Of a stretch of 7,719 nucleotides of DNA, positions 1-4,900 are shown piece by piece. How positions within the stretch are numbered: the first letter of the stretch is position 1; each line of letters starts with the position of its first letter. Both the position numbers and the translations under genes were made by a program. Origin of the DNA: JBLHKE01 sp047619485 (lineage in GTDB: Bacteria; Verrucomicrobiota; Verrucomicrobiia; Verrucomicrobiales; DEV007); assembly GCA_047619485.1 (NCBI GenBank), contig JBLHKE010000361.1, positions 1-7,719 of the forward strand, written 5' to 3'. The notes under the pieces are model-generated. The model saw only the letters and a program-made list of their open reading frames with translations, was not told the origin of the DNA and ran no database searches.

Positions 1-140
1 ACTGGATCAGGGTTCTCCGCGGTGACCTGAAGCAATTCCGACGCAAGTCCAAGGCTTTTGAAGTCGAGCTTGGCACCACCTTCGAGGTTCCCCGCAGTGA
101 CGGCAGAGAAGAGTTTGAACGCTTGGTTCGAGAGAAGTGA
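1..140 (+). CDS. Possible 3' end of an unrecognised gene (truncated by the window edge)
   Basis: The frame with codons starting at position 3 is open from the window edge to a TGA at 138-140 and gives 45 residues after the partial first codon. The peptide is rich in charged residues (RGDLKQFRRKSK, then EEFERLVREK at the end), which is how many cytosolic proteins finish. I do not recognise a family and no start is visible. The minus strand over the same bases is also open, with codons exactly in register, and reads as a plausible peptide (AFKLFSAVTAGNLEGG). A TAA at about 174 breaks that frame, and codon composition does not separate the two readings. I slightly prefer the plus strand because it ends in a clean, charged C-terminus. 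Low confidence. Confidence 0.3.
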   Translation, partial: WIRVLRGDLKQFRRKSKAFEVELGTTFEVPRSDGREEFERLVREK

Positions 141-391
141 CGCGCGATCTGGGGCGTGGGAGCATCCATCTTATGGCTGGACTCCCATGTGCGTAACCGG
201 GGCAACTCGATCGCGTAACGCAAAGCTTGGTCTTGTTGGCAGTTGGAAGGTCAGTGAGAACGCCGGATCGAGTTGGGACATGGAAGGAGGCGACACCGCA
301 GTTCAGAACCTCGCAAATTGGCTATCGTCGTTCAGCCGGGTGCTTGCAGACACCTTTCACCCCTGAGACAGACATCGCTTTTGCATCCTTA

Positions 392-443
392 GGGCTTGTC
401 AGTAAATAACTCCTACAATCTGCTGGTTATTTTGGCCATCACC
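392..443 (+). repeat. Left terminal inverted repeat arm of the MITE
   Basis: This arm starts GGGCTTGTCAGTAAATAACT. The reverse complement of the right arm starts GGGCTTGTCAGGAAATAAGT, giving two mismatches in the first 20 bases. Pairing continues with lower identity to a shared TTTTRGCCAKCACC-like block at the inner end. Confidence 0.78.
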
Positions 444-494
444 CGCGTTAACTTCCAACTCAAATAGCCCGCTATCATCGCTGAAATCTGCCTT

Positions 495-548
495 GGTGCT
501 GGCTAAAATTCCTGCGCATCTTTGTATGACTTATTTCCTGACAAGCCC
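495..548 (-). repeat. Right terminal inverted repeat arm of the MITE
   Basis: This arm is the counterpart of the left arm and is two bases longer because of small gaps. On the minus strand it is translated as the false C-terminus (GLSGNKSYKDAQEF) of the disrupted gene's open frame. Confidence 0.78.
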
Positions 549-976
549 TTAGCGACTTTCCAGGTTGCCAGATTACCGTCTTTCCGACCGCTATTATCCC
601 GCATCGGGTGCATCTGCACAATTCTCTTCTCCACGTCAACGACCTCAATCGTCGAACTCAATTCTATCGAACCATTTCTGTGTTTGGTTGAGGTCACGAC
701 CCCGTTTGGGTGGATGGTGCATTTCCACTTCGATGTCCTCAAACGCCATTCCCCGGCAAGGCTGGCGATTAGATCAATCTGCTCAATTTGTGCTAGATGC
801 CAGCCCTACAAAGATAAACCAGACCACCAGTCGAGAGATGTTTTCCTATGATCTCACACTACCATCCTGACAGCGACGCCAAGGTGTTCAAGAGCTGACT
901 CAATTCCCGGTTCGTCGCGACCAGTATGACAGGCGGTGTATCGCTTGCTAGAAGGCACGGCATCCCGGGGAGGAAT

Positions 977-1459
977 TCAACCGGCCAGCACATCACGCAA
1001 TGCCCTCCTCGAAGCTTTGTCTACCAGCGTGAAGACGCGCTCGACGTAGTCTTTCTGATACGACGCCCGGTGACCTTTAACCTTTACCAACTCGCAGTCG
1101 AGAGCATCGATGTATTGATAGAACTTCCGGTAGAGGTCGTGGTGATTGAGCAACTTTCCCCGACCTGACAAGTAGTCTGCCGCTTCTAAACGTGCGCGTC
1201 TTCCCACAAGCTCCACGACGTTCTGCGAGTCGGTGTGGATCATGATCTTGCCGCGGAATCCCTGCAACTCGCCGAGGACGTGCAACAAGACCTGTAGCTC
1301 GAGCTTGGTCGATGAGGTCTGGTCGAAGCTTACGATCTTGACCCGCGGCACTAGGGACTCGACTGGAGGTTCATAATCCTCGAACGCCAAGTAGGCACCG
1401 CAGCCTTTTCCCGAGCCAGGATCGACGCTTCCATCCGTGAACAGCATGAGCTTGCCCAT
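977..1459 (-). CDS. RNase HI-family ribonuclease
   Basis: This 160-residue protein should cut the RNA strand of RNA/DNA hybrids (R-loops, primers) in the cytoplasm. Its length is close to E. coli RNase HI (155). The four-acid active site is complete: Asp9 in LFTDGS, Glu54 in TKLELQ, Asp77 in IHTDSQ and Asp147 in LVDKAS. The flexible-loop His is present in VKVKGH (His130). The stretch between that His and the last Asp is several residues longer than in E. coli, which suggests a divergent subgroup; I therefore give no gene symbol. The frame is open back to a GTG at 1552, but I chose the ATG at 1459-1457. It follows the upstream gene's TAA by one base, and the extra 31 residues precede the first RNase H strand and overlap that gene. 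No Shine-Dalgarno is visible, so translational coupling is likely. Stop is TGA at 979-977. Confidence 0.85.
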   Translation of the reverse strand: MGKLMLFTDGSVDPGSGKGCGAYLAFEDYEPPVESLVPRVKIVSFDQTSSTKLELQVLLHVLGELQGFRGKIMIHTDSQNVVELVGRRARLEAADYLSGRGKLLNHHDLYRKFYQYIDALDCELVKVKGHRASYQKDYVERVFTLVDKASRRALRDVLAG

Positions 1460-1460
1460 T

Positions 1461-1721
1461 TTAGTGCGGATATTGATCTGGGTGAACCGGCATCGATACC
1501 TGTGTCGCTCCAGCTTCTTTGTCTTGTAAGGGGTGCCTCCGAACAGATTCACGAATAGCTCGCACCAAGCCGATCAGGAGGAGCGTTCCGCCTGCGAATG
1601 GAACACCCCAGTGGATCGGCAGATACAAGACCCACAATTTGTCATCCAGCGAAGCCGAGAACACGAACAGTAGCGCGAGTAGAGCAGCCCAGATGCAGGC
1701 GTAAATTGTAAGGCGCTTCAT
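1461..1721 (-). CDS. Small two-helix membrane protein of unknown function
   Basis: This is an 86-residue protein with two hydrophobic helices: residues about 4-23 (IYACIWAALLALLFVF) and about 34-53 (ending FAGGTLLLIGLV). A short polar turn with SASLDDK separates them. The C-terminal tail is basic and then polar (RAIRESVRRH), which suggests N-in/C-in topology by the positive-inside rule. I recognise no family. The ATG at 1721 was preferred over an upstream TTG at 1760 because it puts Lys-Arg just before the first helix. No Shine-Dalgarno is seen. The stop TAA (1463-1461) is followed after one base by the RNase H ATG, so the two genes are almost certainly one transcript. Confidence 0.62.
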   Translation of the reverse strand: MKRLTIYACIWAALLALLFVFSASLDDKLWVLYLPIHWGVPFAGGTLLLIGLVRAIRESVRRHPLQDKEAGATQVSMPVHPDQYPH

Positions 1722-1731
1722 TCGATTGGGG

Positions 1732-1760
1732 AACCTATCGATCTGGCTCTGTGGTGTCAA
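1732..1760 (-). promoter_or_regulatory. Candidate sigma70-type promoter for the membrane protein/RNase H pair
   Basis: On the minus strand there is a perfect TTGACA (1760-1755), then a 17-base gap and TAGGTT (1737-1732), a poor -10 that matches TATAAT at three positions. Transcription would begin only a few bases before the ATG at 1721, giving a nearly leaderless message, which fits the absence of a Shine-Dalgarno sequence. Confidence 0.3.
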
Positions 1761-1809
1761 AGTTCATCTCCCGCAGAGCAATCGCCCCTCTTCCTCGCTA
1801 CGTTGTGGG

Positions 1810-1838
1810 TGGACAATGGTTGATTGGCACCCTAAAAG
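1810..1838 (+). promoter_or_regulatory. Candidate sigma70-type promoter for the large secreted protein
   Basis: TGGACA (1810-1815, five of six consensus bases) is separated by 17 bases from TAAAAG (1833-1838, four of six). The predicted start near 1845 leaves a leader of about 95 bases before the ATG at 1941. The -10 lies inside the inverted repeat at 1828-1842. No experimental support; similar matches occur by chance. Confidence 0.25.
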
Positions 1839-1842
1839 GGTG
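1828..1842. repeat. Short inverted repeat in the divergent intergenic region
   Basis: CACCCT (1828-1833), AAA, then AGGGTG (1837-1842) form a perfect 6-bp stem with a 3-base loop. No T-run follows on either strand, so it is a poor terminator. Because it overlaps the candidate plus-strand -10, it could be an operator, but a 6-bp palindrome is weak evidence. Confidence 0.3.
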
Positions 1843-1940
1843 GGTAAGAAAATGTGGCTTGTTAGCCTGATTCTTCATGAAAAAGCTTTCTAGCCGAGTC
1901 CTCCGTGGTCTCAGATCCTCTGTCTTTGCAATTTCCCCCC

Positions 1941-4900
1941 ATGAATCAAACTACCATGATCAAGCGTGATGTTTTCCAATTGTCTCCGCTGCCGCTTCTG
2001 CTGGCTCTCTGTCTCCTACTAAATTCAAACACTGTTCAAGCGGCTCCGGCAAGCTTGGTCGTCTCCCCGGGCGAGTTGGCTGGAATGTCTCGGATCTATG
2101 CGGTGGACAACGACCAGTTCGACTTCAACGACGCCTACACGGTCGACAACTCCGCGAGCTTCGCCGTGGGCTCGTTCTCCCGCGTCGCCTACTACATCGA
2201 ATTGGGGCCGATCGGAAACACCAGATGGGTGTGGGTATCGATGGACACGTTCAACGCCAACCCCACTGGGCTCGGCGTCCCCAGAGCGGGAACTGGCATC
2301 GTCGAGAACGGTACCCTCGTCAGCAATTTGAATGTCGAAACGAATCACCTAGGCGTCACCGCCGGCACCGGGCTCGAGGGCATCATCGAATTTTGGGCCA
2401 GCAACTACAACCCGAACGGCGGTGGGCAATTCGGATCGGACAACGGGCGATTCGACTGGAAGGACAGCGGCGGTAGCACGAGCAACGGCCACGGCTCCTT
2501 CCAGATCTTCTCCTTCACCAACCCCGCCAAGACGGACGCACAAACGCTATTCGGCATCACCGCCAACGGCGGTAGCGGCATCGGTGACCAACCCACGGGT
2601 GAGCCCGATTGGACCTTCGGCCCGGGGACCGGATCCTATGCGATCAGAAACCTCGAGATCTATGTGAACGTCACTTCCCTTGCCGTCGACGACACCGGCA
2701 GCACCAGCGATGACACCGTACTCACCGTGGTCGATCCCGGCACCACCGCCTCGTTGCTCGCCAACGACAATGGTGCACCTCATAGCGTTTCTAACTCCTC
2801 CCCGACCAGCGTCGAGGGCGCGAGTGTGTTGGTCGCCAGCGACGGCACTTTCAGCTACGACCCGACCACCTCGCCGACCTTGCAGGCTCTCCTTCCGGGG
2901 CAGACGCTGGTAGATACGTTTAGCTACACCATCCGCGATGGGTCAGCTCCAGCCGCACTCGGCGGCGTTACTTCTGAGCTGGAATTGTGGCTCGACGCCA
3001 GCGACATCGATGCCGACGGATCGCCAGACTCACTCGCGGCTGGCACCCCGGTCACGAACTGGCAGGACAAGTCCGGCAAGGGGAGAGATTTCGATGATGT
3101 GATCGGTGATGCCAGCTACGTCACAAGCAGCTCCCACCGCCGGCCGGCGGTGAATTTCGACGGCGATGATGCGCTCAGGATGAACGCCGCCCACAACCCG
3201 CGCACTTTTATCGACGGCAATGGCGAATACACCCTAATCACGGTGGCCCGCTATTCGGGTGGAAACCGCAACCGTGTCATCTCGGCGCGCACTGGGCACA
3301 ACTGGCTGTTCGGCTTCCACGGCAATAGCGTCAACCGTTGGTATTCTGATGGCTGGGGCTCGCTGGATGTCGGCGGCGCCATTACGAACAATTTGGACTG
3401 GCACGTCCACATGAACCTGATGAACGTGTTCGGCGACGTCTCCAACCCAGCTGGAGATTACTATCTCGATGGAGACCTTCTTACAGACGATGGCCGCGGC
3501 ACCGGCAACGGCTTCGCCAACAACGTTCCCGATGGATTGTCACTGGGCGCGTGGAACGGTCTCGGGGAAGCTTCGACAGCGGAAGTCTCGGAAGTCATCA
3601 TGTACAACCGAGTGCTGACCGAACCCGAGCGTCTCGCCGTCGAAGGATACCTAAATGATAAGTACTTCGGCACCACGGCCACCGTCACCATCACTGTATC
3701 TGGCAGCGACAACCCGCTGCTCGCCGAAGACGATGGCTACACCACCGATGAAGGGACGGCGATCGTGGTTCCCGAGTTCAGTAACCTAATGGAATTAAAT
3801 TCGCTCACGACCGGTGACTACGCGGTCACGGCCGATGGCGAAACCTTCGACGCCTTCGTCGATAACGACGGCACTAACAGCTGGTTACTGGTCGGTCGCG
3901 GCCGGCAGGGATGGGCTTGGACTGACGCGGGCCTGGGCAGCGTGGGCGACGTCAATGACAACCTGGGAACCCCGGCGGCTTTCACCCCGGCCTACTATCG
4001 TTCGGCAATCATCAACGACCTGATCACCAGCGCAGGTTTCGATCTGACCGACATCGAAATACGTATCAAGCGCGCCGCCGATCCTGCTGGTGCGAGCTAC
4101 CAAGAAGATCGCTGGCGCCACACGGCGCAGACAGCGTGGGATTGGGTCTTCCCGAATCCGTCCCAGGCCGCCGTTGTCCATGAGATTGTCAGCGGTCCGT
4201 TTGGGACACTGGGCGCTCACAACGCCAACACCCACGACGAAGGCGGAAACAACTGGCAGCGGATTTTCACCTGGGCCTGGGGTGGGCACGCCAACCAGCA
4301 GGGATTTAGTTATGGTAGCGCTATCAACAACGGCTCCAACAACGCCACCTCTTTTCTCTGGGAAAATGGCAACGAGAACCACGCGATCCCCTACACCGAG
4401 GTCTACATCCGCGCCACCGCTGCATCGGGTGGCAATGCTTCCCTGTTAGCCAACGATGTCGATCCAGACACCCCGTTCTTCATCTCCTCTATCGATACCA
4501 CCGGAACCCTCGGCCTGGTGAATGTCCCGACTGGAATCACAGGCGGTACCGGGAACTTTGAATACGATCCGAATGGGATGTTCGAATCCCTCAACGTCGG
4601 CGACACGGCCACCGACACTTTCACTTACACCGTTACCGAAATCGAGCCGCCTTTCGCACGATTCGTCCGTGTTGAAAACAATGGTGGGGCAATCCGGCGC
4701 ATGGATATCGGGGAAATCGAAGTGTTCGAGTTCGGTGTGACTCCAATCGTGGGCAACGCTGGCGGATCTGGGGCGCTCAACCCGACGATCGATCTGGCGA
4801 CGCTCGCCAACGGGGCGACGGTTCATTCGCAGACGGCGAGCCAGCCCCACGGGGGCAACACCACCACCATCATCAATGGTGCGGAAAACGGCGGCGGTAG

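Larger units (their letters stand above)
392..548. mobile_element. 157-bp palindromic MITE with TTA target duplication
   Basis: The ends are GGGCTTGTCA at 392 and its exact complement TGACAAGCCC ending at 548. The direct repeat TTA lies immediately outside on both sides (389-391 and 549-551). The inverted similarity extends inward for about 52-54 bp per arm, with scattered mismatches and about two small gaps. The centre holds a small hairpin (ATAGC at 464-468, GCTAT at 471-475). The element has no room for a transposase and no convincing ORF, so it is non-autonomous. A TNA-type 3-bp duplication is known for part of the IS5 superfamily, so an IS5-like transposase may have moved it; that is inference. 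It sits in the 3' part of the decayed secreted-protein gene. Confidence 0.82.
322..839 (-). pseudogene. Decayed gene for a small secreted protein, disrupted by a MITE
   Basis: Read from 839 downward, ISRLVVWFIFVGLASSTN looks like a signal peptide. An AGGA lies at 847-844, but the start position holds ATC instead of ATG. That frame stops at TGA 785-783. The next frame is open from 805 and carries the likely mature protein: IDLIASLAGEWRLR, then a core with IHPNGVV and a final ATWKVA. The LAGEW...HPNGVV pattern resembles small lipocalin-like secreted proteins, though I cannot assign a family. The frame then runs into the element at 548-392, which supplies the last 14-15 residues before TAG 505-503. 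Removing the element and one TTA copy restores an open frame (KVAKDAKAMSVSGVKGV) to TAG 324-322. Seen: lost start, frameshift and insertion. Inferred: that these parts once made one gene. The only non-ATG start in the long frame, TTG at 742, would omit the signal peptide and the LAGEW motif. Confidence 0.5.

Noticed and set aside
141..321. Search for a gene or CRISPR array in the left intergenic region
   Set aside because: No repeat array, RNA gene or supported reading frame is visible. All frames are broken or unremarkable.
58..409. Plus-strand frames of 102 and 60 codons
   Set aside because: They overlap other frames, have no motif, and run into the decayed-gene and MITE region. The peptide composition is not convincing.
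522..870. Plus-strand frames of 109 and 101 codons
   Set aside because: They are antisense to the decayed secreted-protein gene and begin within or just after the MITE. The proteins have no recognisable pattern.
859..963. A 34-codon minus-strand ORF (PPVILVATNRELSQLL near its middle) between RNase H and the decayed gene
   Set aside because: It looks faintly protein-like but has no ribosome binding site or recognisable family and is too short to separate from chance. It may be a gene fragment.
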